A stretch of 64,000 nt of DNA from Leptospira idonii (GCF_004770995.1 NZ_RQHW01000018.1:1-64000), one strand, 5' to 3'. Shown: positions 36,216 through 46,785, numbered from the stretch's first letter. Program-made: numbers and translations. The notes: a model not told the origin generated them from the sequence alone.

Positions 36216-37619
36216 CTAATTAGTGTTCATACTTGCCAAAAATTGATCATTCGTTTTGGCAGAACGCATCTTTTCGATCAATAGTTCCATACTTTCGGTG
36301 ATGCTCATAGGAGAAAGTACTTTTCGAAGGATAAACACTCGAGTGAGAACATCTTGAGGAAGAAGGAGCTCTTCTTTTCTCGTTCCGGAGCGGTTGATGT
36401 CGATGGCAGGAAAAATCCTCTTGTCTGCCAGTTTGCGGTCCAGATGGATCTCCATATTTCCCGTTCCCTTAAACTCCTCAAAAATCACCTCATCCATACG
36501 AGAACCTGTGTCAATGAGCGCAGTAGCGATGATGGTGAGGGAGCCTCCCTCTTCGATGTTTCTAGCGGCACCGAAAAATCGTTTTGGTTTGTGAAGTGCG
36601 TTGGAATCCACACCACCGGAAAGGATTTTTCCTGAGGTAGGTACCACTTGGTTGTAGGCACGAGCCAAACGAGTGATGGAGTCGAGCAGGATGACCACAT
36701 CTTTTCCATGTTCCACCAGTCGTTTTGCTTTTTCGATGACCATCTCCGCCACTTGAACGTGCCTTTGGGCAGGTTCGTCGAAAGTGGAACTCACTACCTC
36801 TCCCTTCACATGGCGAGCCATATCGGTTACCTCTTCCGGTCTTTCATCGATGAGGAGAACGATTAGGAAAATTTCAGGGTGGTTGCGAGTGATCGCATTG
36901 GCAATGGACTGCATCAAAATCGTTTTACCGGTTCTAGGCGGCGCTACGATCAAAGCTCTTTGCCCCTTTCCGATCGGACACATTAAATCCATAACCCGAG
37001 TGTCCAGATGGCTTGGGTCGAATTCCATGTTGATTCTTTCGTTAGGATAAAGAGGAGTTAAGTTGTCGAAAAGATTTCTTTTTTGAGCCACATCCACCGG
37101 ATAACCGTTGATCGACTCTACCCGAAGCATTGCGAAAAATCGTTCCGCTTCTTTAGGAGGACGGATGAGACCTTCTACTGTGTCTCCCGTTCTCAAACCG
37201 AAAAGTTTGATTTGGGAAGGAGATACATAAATATCATCCGGACCCGGCACATAATTATAATCAGGCGATCTTAGGAAACCGTAACCATCGGGGAGTTTTT
37301 CCATAACTCCTTCCGCATGCACCTGACCGTCTTTTTCGGTCTGCGCTTGAAGGAGCGCGAACATTAGGTTTTGTTTTTTCAAACCGTGAGTGTTTTCCAC
37401 TCCCAAACCTTTGGCAAGGTCTGCCAGTTCGTTGATGTTTTTTTTCTTTAATTCTACTAAGTCGAGAGGAGGAGGGATGGGACCTTCGTATTGGCGGCGT
37501 TTCTTCTTGAATTGTTTTGGGGGTTCGTTCCCCTCTTCTTGGTCCATTATGCCATTTGAATATTCTGGCTGTTCTTCTTGAGAAGTGTATTGTAGTTCGT
37601 CTTGTTTGCGTGATGCCAT
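36216..37619 (-). CDS. rho: Transcription termination factor Rho
   Basis: RNA-dependent ATPase hexamer of 467 aa. An N-terminal extension of about 55 residues, acidic and Lys-rich, precedes the Rho_N domain (about 56-95). The RNA-binding OSB fold is at about 102-175 ([20 protein letters not shown]). Walker A is APPRTGKT (about 226-233), Walker [17 protein letters not shown], the Q- and R-loop regions follow, and [25 protein letters not shown] is the family signature. The 151-bp upstream gap has no further gene; Rho genes are often self-attenuated there, though no specific site is visible. Confidence 0.97.
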   Translation of the reverse strand: MASRKQDELQYTSQEEQPEYSNGIMDQEEGNEPPKQFKKKRRQYEGPIPPPLDLVELKKKNINELADLAKGLGVENTHGLKKQNLMFALLQAQTEKDGQVHAEGVMEKLPDGYGFLRSPDYNYVPGPDDIYVSPSQIKLFGLRTGDTVEGLIRPPKEAERFFAMLRVESINGYPVDVAQKRNLFDNLTPLYPNERINMEFDPSHLDTRVMDLMCPIGKGQRALIVAPPRTGKTILMQSIANAITRNHPEIFLIVLLIDERPEEVTDMARHVKGEVVSSTFDEPAQRHVQVAEMVIEKAKRLVEHGKDVVILLDSITRLARAYNQVVPTSGKILSGGVDSNALHKPKRFFGAARNIEEGGSLTIIATALIDTGSRMDEVIFEEFKGTGNMEIHLDRKLADKRIFPAIDINRSGTRKEELLLPQDVLTRVFILRKVLSPMSITESMELLIEKMRSAKTNDQFLASMNTN

Positions 37620-37770
37620 AGAAAGTTACATAACTGTAGATTTTTTAGAATTTTTGAATTTGGGAAACCATTTGTGCAGTGAGGTTGCTAGTGAAACAGC
37701 AATTGCGTATCGAGGCTTAGTAGATGTTTTACTAAATGGTAAGGAAAACTTGAGGCTTTGGAAAAATACG

Positions 37771-38931
37771 TCAACGCCTTTTTTTTGCCTTTTTTACAAC
37801 TTTGCCCTTCTTCGCCGCAGTTTTGCCTTTCACTGCAATTTTTTGACGAACCGATCCGCTTTTTTTCGAAACTTTTTTCGGTTTGGAAGCCGGTTTTTGA
37901 GGCGCTCGCACTTCGATTTTAGGAACGATCCCTCTTTTACGAGGAATCACTTTCTTTTTCTCGGACTCTGATTCTTTGAATCTTTCCTGGATTTTCAAGT
38001 ATTTGATTCTATTTTGCAGAGTGGTTCTGGGGATTTCCAAATCCGAAGCGGTATGAGAGATATTATTTTTGTTTCGTTTTAAGGTTTCGTAGATGTAACG
38101 GGACTCCATCTCTTCTAACACTCGTTCTAGTGGATATCTGGATGCGAATGCTTCTTCCAGGCTGGGGAATACATTCCCTTGTTTGGAAACATTTTCCAAT
38201 TTGGAAGAGAGAGAAGAAAAATGATAAAGGAAGCCGACTACTTTTTTGTCTTTTTTCAAAGTGACTATGCGGATAAATGCATCCAGTTCTTTTACAATGG
38301 ATTGAAGCTGATGAGTGGAATGGTCTTTGGATTCCATTTCCAAATCGTTTTCTTTCAAGTAGTTGGCGAATAACTCTCTGTTCAAATCTCTAAGATAACG
38401 TTCCGCCACTTGAACGGAGTCTTTGAAAAAAGGAAGAGGAAGGAATTTTTTCTCAAATGCTTCGTTGTAAAAAATGGTCTCCCCTGCTACATCCGTGGAC
38501 AAAAGTCCGTCAGGGAAATTGGCGAGAATGAGTTCCATGTACCAATGAATGGAATCTTGAGAGTCTCTTTTTTTCTCTTGTTTGGCGGCGATCTCTTCCA
38601 GTTTAGGATCTCTCGCTAAAGAAGCATCCAGTTTAGAAAACTCTGCCAAAAATCTAGGTTTGTCCCAAAACTCTTTTCTTTCTCCGAACGAATCCAAAAC
38701 AGGAATGCGGGTAGATTCCTTAAAAAAGCCGATGATGTTTTCGTTTAGATCTGTTTCTAGGATTTCGGAAGGGATCTGTTCGTATTCTGCACGTTCCTTC
38801 CCTAGGTCAGCTAACTCGCGCAATACTCTTTCCTTGGAAATGAGCCCGAGCAGACTGCCGGACTCACCTACTACAGGAAGATGAGTCGCTTTGGTCAAAA
38901 GAAAATGTTTGTAAATAGATTCGATTTTCAC
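37771..38931 (-). CDS. CBS/PAS-type regulator with Fis HTH and H1-like tail
   Basis: A 386-aa cytoplasmic regulator. The N-terminus (ATHLPVVGESGSLLGLISKERVL) reads as one half of a CBS pair. About 140-250 looks like a PAS-like sensor (DGLLSTDVAGETIFYNEAFEK). About 275-325 is a Fis-type (HTH_8) helix-turn-helix (MESRYIYETLKRNKNNISHTA, DLEIPRTTLQNRIKYLKI), typical of sigma-54 activators, but there is no AAA+ domain. From about 335 a Lys/Arg/Ala/Pro-rich tail (KKVSKKSGSVRQKIAVKGKT, ending KKAKKRR) resembles histone H1 or leptospiral basic tails, giving extra DNA affinity. It lies 48 bp downstream of the pyrB-dapL gene cluster. Confidence 0.8.
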   Translation of the reverse strand: MKIESIYKHFLLTKATHLPVVGESGSLLGLISKERVLRELADLGKERAEYEQIPSEILETDLNENIIGFFKESTRIPVLDSFGERKEFWDKPRFLAEFSKLDASLARDPKLEEIAAKQEKKRDSQDSIHWYMELILANFPDGLLSTDVAGETIFYNEAFEKKFLPLPFFKDSVQVAERYLRDLNRELFANYLKENDLEMESKDHSTHQLQSIVKELDAFIRIVTLKKDKKVVGFLYHFSSLSSKLENVSKQGNVFPSLEEAFASRYPLERVLEEMESRYIYETLKRNKNNISHTASDLEIPRTTLQNRIKYLKIQERFKESESEKKKVIPRKRGIVPKIEVRAPQKPASKPKKVSKKSGSVRQKIAVKGKTAAKKGKVVKKAKKRR

Positions 38932-38979
38932 AGATCAGAGTCATTTTGAGAAAATTCTCCCAAGTGAAAATCGAAATTT

Positions 38980-39618
38980 TTAGTTTTCTCGGATGGAGCT
39001 GGACTTTTGTTGATTCACTGTTTGGAAAACCGGTTCGGCCCAAACATTAGCAGCAGTTTGATATCCTTCGGGGATTTCGGCATTTTGCGTTCTGAGAGAT
39101 AGTAAGGAATAGAGAATGGATCGTTTATATGTGTGTAGAGACATATGATAGTTTCCCGATAGGAAAAAATCTTTTGCATGATCTTTCTCGCTTTTGGCCA
39201 TGGAAAGGTAACGTTGGATTTTTTCCTTCGTTTCCCATTCCAATTTTTTACCGGAAGATTTTTCATCCGTTTCCAAACTATAATAAGAACTTTGCGCTTT
39301 TTGATAGATATCTGCGGAAAGTTCTTCCAATTTAGGACAAAGTTTTCTCGCAGCATAAACCACTTCTCCTTCTGCAAGAGAAAGAGTTTTTTCCATCTGA
39401 GCTCTTCCTCCCGCACGATACACTTCTTCCACTTCCGTACGAACCGTTCTAAGAGGATTTTTTCCGGGCTCTTCCTGAATGGAAAAGCTATCTTGGATGT
39501 CAGTGATCAGAGAAATTTTTTGATCGAATTGTTTTTTCCTCTCTCTGTAGGAAAGAGTCGATTTTCCAATCAAAGAAAAAGAAAAAAACAAAAGGATCAG
39601 GTAAACTAGGGGACGCAT
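38980..39618 (-). CDS. Exported helical protein, unknown
   Basis: A 212-aa product with an N-terminal hydrophobic signal (LVYLILLFFSFSLIGKSTLS) and a mainly helical mature part rich in Lys, Glu and Ser, with TPR-like sequence near 130-180 (AKSEKDHAKDFFLSGNYHMSLHTYKR). Exported, probably periplasmic. No family recognised. It begins 2 bp after the 330-aa gene upstream, with which it shares architecture (signal, helical repeats), so the two may be functional partners. Confidence 0.7.
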   Translation of the reverse strand: MRPLVYLILLFFSFSLIGKSTLSYRERKKQFDQKISLITDIQDSFSIQEEPGKNPLRTVRTEVEEVYRAGGRAQMEKTLSLAEGEVVYAARKLCPKLEELSADIYQKAQSSYYSLETDEKSSGKKLEWETKEKIQRYLSMAKSEKDHAKDFFLSGNYHMSLHTYKRSILYSLLSLRTQNAEIPEGYQTAANVWAEPVFQTVNQQKSSSIREN

Positions 39619-39620
39619 GG

Positions 39621-40613
39621 TTATTTCTTAGGAGCCTCTTCGGGATAAGTGGCTTTTCCTTGTTCGTCGAATTTTGGAACAGGAGGAACGGATTCTCTTT
39701 TAGCACCTTCGGTTTCTTTGATCTGAAGGTTAGCCTCTTGCAGAAGATCCAGTCTCTTGGAAGTGATGAAGCCGTAGTTGTCGTCGTGTTGTTCCAAAAG
39801 ATCCAAAGGTTTTGCGTCAGGATTGCCCGGAGGAGCAACTGTTCTTTCCATTCTTTTGTTTTCAATGAAGTTGATCAAAGTATCTCGCACTTTCTCGTAG
39901 TTTCTTTGTTTTTCTTCGTTGCGTGCTTCTTTCAAATCTTCGTTGGAACGGTATTGGTATTCCGGTTTATCTTCATCGGGAGTTTTGGAATAGATCATCG
40001 CAAGGATTGCGAATCTTTTAGCTCTTCTAAGAGTCAAGATTCCTTCTTTATACAATGTTAGCTTGTAGCGGAATTGATGAGGGCTGGAGTTGAGTCCCGT
40101 TGTATAAAGATCTTCCGCAGAACGAAGGTCTCTGAAGCCCAGTCTAAGAAGCGCCTTGGAAGAGTTGTCGTTGGAACGGATGATGGAAGGAGCCGCAGAT
40201 TCCAACAAGGAACGAGCGTCTTCGATATATTTTTGAATCACTACTTCAAAAATATTTTTCAATTCCCCTTGTGCCCCTCTCAACTGACGGAAAGCGTAAG
40301 TGTAGTTACTTTGCAGATACCACATGTTTCCACTAAAGTCCGTTTGGTTGGCGGCTTTCAATAATTTGAAATAATCGTTTTCCAGATTTTTCTTTGCAGG
40401 TTCCGGTGCCGGCTGACCTGGTGCAGGAGTGACAGTAGCCGCTTCTTCTTGAGGAGGAGCGAGATTACTCAATGCAACATTAATGAAATTAATGTTTTCT
40501 TTATTTTCGAATATCAATATCCCCAAATTCGTCTGTTCGGGGGACACTGCGTTCAAGTGAGAGATGTGCAAACTTGAAAGCGCAATCAAAAGGATGAATT
40601 TCCATTTTCCCAT
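39621..40613 (-). CDS. Exported helical protein under a start-codon hairpin
   Basis: A 330-aa exported protein. I choose the ATG at 40613 because the product then begins MGKWKFILLIALSSLHISHL, a good signal peptide; the frame stays open for 17 more residues. A Pro/Ala-rich stretch (about 55-75) separates the N-terminus from a long alpha-helical region (about 75-330) with segments such as LKAANQTDFSGNMWYLQSNY and ALLRLGFRDLRSAEDLYTTG that suggest helical repeats. No family recognised. A perfect inverted repeat covers the ribosome-binding site and start codon, so translation may be controlled. Confidence 0.7.
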   Translation of the reverse strand: MGKWKFILLIALSSLHISHLNAVSPEQTNLGILIFENKENINFINVALSNLAPPQEEAATVTPAPGQPAPEPAKKNLENDYFKLLKAANQTDFSGNMWYLQSNYTYAFRQLRGAQGELKNIFEVVIQKYIEDARSLLESAAPSIIRSNDNSSKALLRLGFRDLRSAEDLYTTGLNSSPHQFRYKLTLYKEGILTLRRAKRFAILAMIYSKTPDEDKPEYQYRSNEDLKEARNEEKQRNYEKVRDTLINFIENKRMERTVAPPGNPDAKPLDLLEQHDDNYGFITSKRLDLLQEANLQIKETEGAKRESVPPVPKFDEQGKATYPEEAPKK

Positions 40614-40653
40614 AGCTATACCTTGTTTAAATATATCGGAGCTATGGGAAAAT
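40604..40653 (-). promoter_or_regulatory. Inverted repeat sequestering start codon
   Basis: ATTTTCCCATAGCT (40604-40617 on the plus strand) is the exact reverse complement of AGCTATGGGAAAAT (40640-40653), 14 of 14 bp, with a 22-nt loop. On the mRNA, the proximal arm contains the start codon of the 330-aa gene (ATGGGAAAAT) and the loop contains its AAGG ribosome-binding site. Such a stem would block initiation until opened, implying translational control, or may be part of a terminator for dapL. Confidence 0.55.
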
Positions 40654-40666
40654 CCTAGAATCATTT

Positions 40667-41893
40667 TTACATTTTTTGGATGCGTTCGATGGCGGAAATG
40701 ACATCCTCCCTTTTTCCGAAGGCGGAAAGACGGAAATATCCCTCTCCTGCAGGCCCAAATCCGGAACCTGGAGTTCCCACAATTTGGGCTTTATTCAGCA
40801 ATTCGTCGAAAAATTCCCAAGATTTTAGGTTTCTAGGGGTCTTCAGCCAAATATAAGGAGCATTTTGGCCTCCAAATACGCTGTATCCGGACGCAGACAA
40901 ACCTTCTCGAATCAAACGTGCATTTTCCATATAATAGGCGATTTGTTCTTTGATTTCGATCTGACCTTGAGGAGAGAAAACTGCTTCCGCTCCTTTTTGA
41001 GTGATGTAAGATACTCCGTTGAATTTTGTGGTATGTCTTCTGCTCCAAAGGGAATTGAAAGAAACCTCTTCTCCTTTGCTTGTTTTTCCTTTGAGTTCCT
41101 TAGGAATCACAAGATAAGCGCAACGAGTTCCTGTAAAACCTGCCGTTTTAGAGAAAGATCTAAATTCCATCGCCACTTCTTTGGCACCTGGGATCTCATA
41201 AATGGATTTAGGAATGGCAGGATCTTGGATGAATGCTTCGTAAGCGGAATCATAAAGAATGATAGAACCTGTTTTTTTGGCAAAATTCACCCATTCCGTC
41301 AAACGAGCTTTAGATGCGACCATACCGGTAGGATTGTTCGGATAACAAAGATAAATGATATCCGCTTTTTCTTTCGGGAAATCGGGTTCGAAGGAATTGG
41401 CTTCTGTCGCCGGCATGTACACTATGTTCGCATAATGACCGCTTTCTTTCACTTCCCCCGTTCTTCCCGCCATCACGTTCGTATCCACATAAACGGGATA
41501 AACAGGATCCACCACCGCAATTTTGCTGTCTAAAGAAAAGATTTCCTGAATATTTCCGCAGTCGCATTTGGATCCGTCGGAAACGAACACTTCATCTTCG
41601 GAAAGAGTCACTCCTCTTTTGGTATAATCGTGTTCTATGATTTTCTGAAGTAAGGAAGAATAACCTTGTTCCGGGCCGTAACCGTGAAAGCCGGAAGAAG
41701 TTCCCATTTCTTTAGCGGCATCCACCATTGCATTTACGATGGTAGGAGCCAAAGGCAAAGTCACATCCCCGATACCCAAACGAATGATTCTTTGGTTAGG
41801 ATTCGCTTCCGAATAGGCTTTTACTCTTCTACCGATTTCAGGAAAGAGATAACCTGCTTTTAGTTTTAAATAGTTTTCATTGATCTGAGTCAT
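40667..41893 (-). CDS. dapL: LL-diaminopimelate aminotransferase
   Basis: PLP enzyme converting tetrahydrodipicolinate directly to LL-diaminopimelate (408 aa), feeding lysine and peptidoglycan synthesis and replacing the DapD/C/E steps; known in plants, Chlamydia and leptospires. Family signatures: [77 protein letters not shown], and the PLP-lysine [17 protein letters not shown]. The start is the ATG at 41893, overlapping the end of the DUF2203 gene by 17 bp. An operon with pyrB and DUF2203 upstream. Confidence 0.96.
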   Translation of the reverse strand: MTQINENYLKLKAGYLFPEIGRRVKAYSEANPNQRIIRLGIGDVTLPLAPTIVNAMVDAAKEMGTSSGFHGYGPEQGYSSLLQKIIEHDYTKRGVTLSEDEVFVSDGSKCDCGNIQEIFSLDSKIAVVDPVYPVYVDTNVMAGRTGEVKESGHYANIVYMPATEANSFEPDFPKEKADIIYLCYPNNPTGMVASKARLTEWVNFAKKTGSIILYDSAYEAFIQDPAIPKSIYEIPGAKEVAMEFRSFSKTAGFTGTRCAYLVIPKELKGKTSKGEEVSFNSLWSRRHTTKFNGVSYITQKGAEAVFSPQGQIEIKEQIAYYMENARLIREGLSASGYSVFGGQNAPYIWLKTPRNLKSWEFFDELLNKAQIVGTPGSGFGPAGEGYFRLSAFGKREDVISAIERIQKM

Positions 41894-42248
41894 TTTTTTC
41901 CTCCCTAGATTCTCCAATTAATTTACGGGAACGAAATCCGTCATTATAGCCGTGTTCGTATAACACGTCTTCTTCGCCCCAAGTCCAACAATAATATCCT
42001 TTTCCATTATCGAAATCAACCAGCCAAAGTCCCTTTACATCAATGCCTAAACTTAGGATCTCATTGGACCATGCCTGTACCAAAGAGGAGATCTCCTCTT
42101 CCTTTTCTTCCAAAATATTTTCCGGAAGAATTTTATTTCTGATTTCGTCCGCGAGTTTACTCGATTTACGATAGTATTCGCTTGTGATGTCTTTGACTAA
42201 AGGCAAGGCTTCTTTTGCTTCATCTAAGGTCCAAACCTTTCTAGTCAT
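41877..42248 (-). CDS. DUF2203 family protein
   Basis: A 123-aa acidic helical protein of the DUF2203 type: [21 protein letters not shown] near the start, [21 protein letters not shown], and the family end [29 protein letters not shown]. The function is unknown. It starts 5 bp after the pyrB stop and overlaps dapL by 17 bp, so translational coupling is likely. The start at 42248 (MTRKVW) is chosen because the extension upstream has no family similarity and would run into pyrB. Confidence 0.85.
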   Translation of the reverse strand: MTRKVWTLDEAKEALPLVKDITSEYYRKSSKLADEIRNKILPENILEEKEEEISSLVQAWSNEILSLGIDVKGLWLVDFDNGKGYYCWTWGEEDVLYEHGYNDGFRSRKLIGESREEKNDSDQ

Positions 42249-42253
42249 GATGA

Positions 42254-43195
<942 letters not shown>

Positions 43196-43263
43196 AGGGC
43201 GGAAATCTTTTATCAAGGGTTTTTGGTATCGAATAAATCGAAAACAAAATTTTACTGGTCACT

Positions 43264-43680
43264 ATGTCGGCAGCAATTTTAGCAAAAATCAATGAAATGG
43301 ATCTAGTGACCCAGCACCTTGTGCAACCGGATGATTTGAACTACCACAACAACCTGTTCGGAGGGAAAATGCTCTCCTGGATCGACGAAGGGATGGCCAT
43401 GTTTGCGATGATGAAAATCCAATATACGAACATAGTTACCGTAAGTATGGACAATGTGGTATTTCGCTCTCCGGCAAGAGCGGGAGATATCATCCAAATC
43501 TACGGAAAAATCATCAAAACGGGAAAATCTTCCGTGACCGTAAAAACATTGGCGATCACCAACAATCCTCAAACGGGAAAATTAGGAGAAGTGATCGAAA
43601 GTGAAATCAGCTACGTATGTTTGGATGAAAGAGGAAAGCCCTACTTTCATTTTAGAAATTTCAAAATTCCTGTGAAGTAA
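43264..43680 (+). CDS. Acyl-CoA thioesterase (hotdog fold, YciA-like)
   Basis: A 138-aa single hotdog-fold thioesterase. TQHLVQPDDLNYHNNLFGGKMLSWIDEGMAMFA is the family signature containing the conserved Asn/Gly/Gly and Asp of the active site; VVFRSPARAGDIIQIYGKI follows. Relatives hydrolyse medium- and long-chain acyl-CoA to free acid and CoA. Monocistronic, divergent from pyrB with a 68-bp gap. A repeat of family 1 lies behind it. Confidence 0.9.
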   Translation: MSAAILAKINEMDLVTQHLVQPDDLNYHNNLFGGKMLSWIDEGMAMFAMMKIQYTNIVTVSMDNVVFRSPARAGDIIQIYGKIIKTGKSSVTVKTLAITNNPQTGKLGEVIESEISYVCLDERGKPYFHFRNFKIPVK

Positions 43681-43690
43681 CAAACAACCT

Positions 43691-43820
43691 GGCAAAAAGG
43701 TGAAAACATTTTAAAAAAATTTGCGAAATCACCGAAGAAGATCGCCAAACAGACAGCGATATGATAAAAGGAACCCATTGGGTGGCGGGTCTGGTACCCC
43801 ACCCTTCAGTCAGGGCGGGG
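43691..43820 (+). repeat. Dispersed 3'-end repeat, family 1, copy B
   Basis: Starts GGCAAAAAGGTGAAAACATT and ends in the GC-rich core: GGGTGGCGGGT pairing with ACCCCACCC, then TTCAGT and CAGGGCGGGG. The core ends 14 bp from the 3' end of the UbiX gene, in the same relative orientation as copies A and C, and also lies behind the plus-strand thioesterase gene, so it could terminate both. Confidence 0.75.
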
Positions 43821-43833
43821 AGATAATATTCTC

Positions 43834-44436
43834 CTACTTCTTAGGATCCCATTTAGGAAACAGTTCCGATTCGACTCCTAGCAGATTGAAAATCCTTCCT
43901 GCAATAAAGTCACCCAGATCGTCCAAAGACTTCGGCATTTGATAAAATCCGGGAGAGGCAGGCACGATGATTCCTCCTGCTTCGTCCAAACTCAGCATAT
44001 TTCTCAAGTGAATTCTGTTGTAAGGTGTTTCTCTGGGAACTACGATCAAACGTCTTCTTTCTTTCAGACTCACATCTGCAGCACGTTCAATCAGATTTTC
44101 CGTAAAACCAGCATTAATCGATGCAACCGTTTTCATACTGCAAGGAACGACAACCATCGCATCCCAAGAATTTGACCCGCTGGCAATATCGGAACCTATA
44201 TCGAAAAAATCGCGTATATGAAACTTGTGTTTTGTTTCCGGTTTCCACCTTTGTTGGATGAAATCCAAAACATCTTCTGCATTAGAGACTTTCGTTTCGT
44301 ATTCTTCTGAAAAAATTCTCAGAGAAGCAGGACTTACCGTAAAATATGTATCCCCTGGAATTTCGGATAAGGCCCGCAAAAAACGAGCCGCATAAATGGA
44401 ACCGCTTGCTCCCGCAAGCCCGACCACAAGCTTCAC
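43834..44436 (-). CDS. ubiX: UbiX-family flavin prenyltransferase
   Basis: A 200-aa flavoprotein that prenylates FMN to make the cofactor of UbiD-type decarboxylases. [18 protein letters not shown] binds the flavin phosphate, and [23 protein letters not shown], with [21 protein letters not shown], are the signatures of the family. It is coupled to a UbiA-type prenyltransferase gene by a 4-bp overlap. In this pairing the likely role is in quinone synthesis (ubiquinone or futalosine-type menaquinone); no UbiD-like gene is in the window. Confidence 0.93.
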   Translation of the reverse strand: MKLVVGLAGASGSIYAARFLRALSEIPGDTYFTVSPASLRIFSEEYETKVSNAEDVLDFIQQRWKPETKHKFHIRDFFDIGSDIASGSNSWDAMVVVPCSMKTVASINAGFTENLIERAADVSLKERRRLIVVPRETPYNRIHLRNMLSLDEAGGIIVPASPGFYQMPKSLDDLGDFIAGRIFNLLGVESELFPKWDPKK

Positions 44437-45344
44437 TGAAAACTGATTCCGGAAGAAACTTTCAAAAGAAAATCAGACCATTTGTCCGCTAAAATTGCCA
44501 AAAACAAAACCACACTGATCCAGGAATTGATTTGATAGAACCTAAGAGGAAGTTCCTTCGATTTATGATCCCAGGAAATGCGGTGTTCGTAAACAAGGAG
44601 ACCAGTAATGACCAGAAGGATTAGAAAATAAGGAAATCCTAATTCGCTGACAACTCCCGCCAGACAGAAAATGGAAATCGAAAATATATGAAACAGAACG
44701 GCGATAATTCTGGATTTAGATTCCCCTAACTTAGCGGGTATGGAATGAAGGTTTTGTTTCTGATCGAAATCTGCATCTTGGATGGCGTATAATATATCGA
44801 AGGCGGAAATATGAAACAAAAGACCTGCGGAAAACAAAACGGGAACCAAATCGATTCGCTCTAAGATTGCGATCCAAGCCCCCAAAGGCGCCAGGGAAAT
44901 GGCAAAACCCAAAACGATATGGCAGAAAAGAGTGAATCTTTTGGTGAGAGAATAAAGAAACAAAACGAATAAAGCGGGGAAAGAAAGTAAAAATGCGAGT
45001 TTGTTCACGAAAAAACTGGCAAAGATAAAAATAAAAGAAGAAAGCCCGATAAACAAAAGTGCGGACAGTTTGGAGATTTTTCCGGAAGGAATTTCCCTGT
45101 TTTCGGTTCTGGGATTTTTTTCATCGATTTCGGAATCCACATATCTATTGAACCCCATGGCGGCACTTCTGGCACTCACCATACAGATCACGATCAAAAA
45201 ACCGATGCGAATGAGGTCTGCTGTTTCAAGAGAAGATTCAAGATACGCTAAGATAAAGGAAATCCCCGCAAAAGGGAGAGCAAAAAGAGTGTGAGAAAAC
45301 TTGACCATTTGTCCGTAGAGAATTAAATTTTTGAAAAATTTCAT
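44433..45344 (-). CDS. UbiA-type aromatic prenyltransferase (MqnP-like)
   Basis: A 303-aa membrane prenyltransferase with about eight hydrophobic helices. The first Asp-rich motif reads [20 protein letters not shown], where the NRxxDxxxD form fits the 4-hydroxybenzoate/MqnP branch; the second is [20 protein letters not shown]. It attaches a polyprenyl chain to an aromatic ring in the membrane. Pairing with UbiX suggests quinone synthesis; ubiquinone or futalosine-route menaquinone cannot be separated from this window alone. Its 3' end overlaps the ubiX start by 4 bp. Confidence 0.9.
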   Translation of the reverse strand: MKFFKNLILYGQMVKFSHTLFALPFAGISFILAYLESSLETADLIRIGFLIVICMVSARSAAMGFNRYVDSEIDEKNPRTENREIPSGKISKLSALLFIGLSSFIFIFASFFVNKLAFLLSFPALFVLFLYSLTKRFTLFCHIVLGFAISLAPLGAWIAILERIDLVPVLFSAGLLFHISAFDILYAIQDADFDQKQNLHSIPAKLGESKSRIIAVLFHIFSISIFCLAGVVSELGFPYFLILLVITGLLVYEHRISWDHKSKELPLRFYQINSWISVVLFLAILADKWSDFLLKVSSGISFQ

Positions 45345-45443
45345 CGTGGCTTCACTTCTTTAGCCCAACCTTTAGACTGGTTCCCAGTTTTTTGGTTCAC
45401 TAAAGATCTTTTTTAACCGTTCTTCTCTAGTAGAGTCCTTGCA

Positions 45444-46274
45444 ATGAAGTTTCTGCCCTATTTTAATTTTTTTCTGATCTTGGGAATCTCCCCTATTTTG
45501 GTAGCTCATCCTTCGGAAGAAGATCGTCCCGTTAAAATTTTCTTTCACTGCGGGAAAGAAGCGCATACCCGAATGAACTCCGAAGGGAGAGGTGGATTGG
45601 GAGCACTGCTGCAGTGGGTGGAAACGGAAAAGCTGGATTATGAAAAAAAGAACGGAAGAGCCTATCTTTTGTTTCCTTATTCCGACAAAAAAGACAAACG
45701 ATTGAACTCTTATCCTTACGACGGTTATCAGGAAGAAAAACAATCCTTATTGGAATTCGGTCCAGTGAAACTAGGAATAGGTTATTTATCTTCTCACGGA
45801 AAAACGGAAGATCTCTCCGATTTTGACGGATGGATTTATTTCGTAAAAGAATCGGAAGAGGTTCTTTTGGCTACATTAGAATTTCCTAAAGATCCTTACT
45901 TCCCTATTTTTTTATTGGGTGAACCCGGACAGAGAGCCAACTTTCGTTATTCAAGAAACATACACCAAGTGACCTGTCCGAAAGACTTCGGAAAACTAGG
46001 CAGCCTGGAACTTTATTTTCGTAAAAGAGATATGATCCGAATCCATCATGAAGTGATCTCCATCAATCTAACGGATAGAAACAGATCTTGGAGAAAAAAA
46101 CACGATTCCGTAAAAGAGGAAGATCTTCCTGTCAATTCTCGGAATAAGACGGACAAATCTTCGCCAGAACACAAGAAGGACAATCTGTACGGCGGGCTGC
46201 GCAATTCTTACGACCGAGAAATATTAGGTACAGAGACAGGTTTCTCCAATACTCCCTCGGCACAGTCTCCATAA
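45444..46274 (+). CDS. Exported protein, unknown, overlapping nth
   Basis: A 276-aa protein with a signal peptide (YFNFFLILGISPILVA). The mature N-terminus (VKIFFHCGKEAHTRMNSEGR, then GGLGALLQWVE) is reminiscent of the metallophosphoesterase opening of 5'-nucleotidases (with HTND/GGL), but the metal ligands are not preserved, so I infer at most a distant or degenerate relation. The last 47 residues, rich in Lys/Ser/Asn, are encoded antisense to the nth 3' end, overlapping by 143 bp. Divergent from the UbiA gene with 99 bp between. Confidence 0.6.
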   Translation: MKFLPYFNFFLILGISPILVAHPSEEDRPVKIFFHCGKEAHTRMNSEGRGGLGALLQWVETEKLDYEKKNGRAYLLFPYSDKKDKRLNSYPYDGYQEEKQSLLEFGPVKLGIGYLSSHGKTEDLSDFDGWIYFVKESEEVLLATLEFPKDPYFPIFLLGEPGQRANFRYSRNIHQVTCPKDFGKLGSLELYFRKRDMIRIHHEVISINLTDRNRSWRKKHDSVKEEDLPVNSRNKTDKSSPEHKKDNLYGGLRNSYDREILGTETGFSNTPSAQSP

Positions 46275-46785
46275 TTTCCTTTTCTATCTTCACAGGATCC
46301 GTTTGGTTCGTAAGTCCCAAACGTTTCGTCAGTCTCTTCACATGAGTGTCGACAACGAATCCGTCGGACACTCCGTAAAGCTCATTTAACACAACATTGG
46401 CGGTCTTTCTTCCGAAACCGGGAAGTAAAATCGCTTCTTCCAAAGTTTGAGGAATCACTCCTCCGTAATCTTTTAAAAGAAGTTTCGCAAATCCTTGTAT
46501 GTTTTTCGCCTTATTGCGGTAAAAGCCCGTCGAAAAGATTTTTGTTTCTATATCCTGCAGCTTTGCATCCGCAAAAGATTGTAAGCTGGGGAAGGTTTTG
46601 AATAATTCAGGAGTGACTTGATTCACTCTTTCATCCGTACATTGTGCGGATAAAATGACTGCGATCGCAAGCTCGTGAGGTTGTTTGAAATGGAGAGGAG
46701 TTTCCACTTCCCCGAACTCTTTTCGCAACAAACGATAGAGTTCGCGGATATAGACTAAGTTAGGTTTTTTACCGGTCTTTTTCAT
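46132..46785 (-). CDS. nth: Endonuclease III (DNA glycosylase/AP lyase)
   Basis: Removes oxidised pyrimidines and nicks abasic sites in base-excision repair (217 aa). The helix-hairpin-helix with catalytic Lys is LLPGFGRKTANVVLNELYG; the catalytic Asp is in DGFVVDTHVKRLTKRLGL; the [4Fe-4S] motif is CAARRTDCPSCVLAKICPS, ending 4 residues from the C-terminus. The codons for this cluster lie opposite the C-terminal codons of the neighbouring plus-strand gene, so the two genes constrain each other. The gene precedes none on its strand closely; rpmB is 24 bp upstream. Confidence 0.95.
   Translation of the reverse strand: MKKTGKKPNLVYIRELYRLLRKEFGEVETPLHFKQPHELAIAVILSAQCTDERVNQVTPELFKTFPSLQSFADAKLQDIETKIFSTGFYRNKAKNIQGFAKLLLKDYGGVIPQTLEEAILLPGFGRKTANVVLNELYGVSDGFVVDTHVKRLTKRLGLTNQTDPVKIEKEIMETVPREYWRNLSLYLIFLGRKNCAARRTDCPSCVLAKICPSYSEN

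Noticed and set aside
40865..41533. A 222-codon plus-strand frame inside dapL
   Set aside because: Entirely antisense to a gene with clear family motifs; composition (Cys, Phe, His rich) is typical of a shadow frame.
45444..46274. Calling the exported protein a 5'-nucleotidase
   Set aside because: Only a vague resemblance to the opening strands; metal-binding Asp/His/Asn residues are not preserved.
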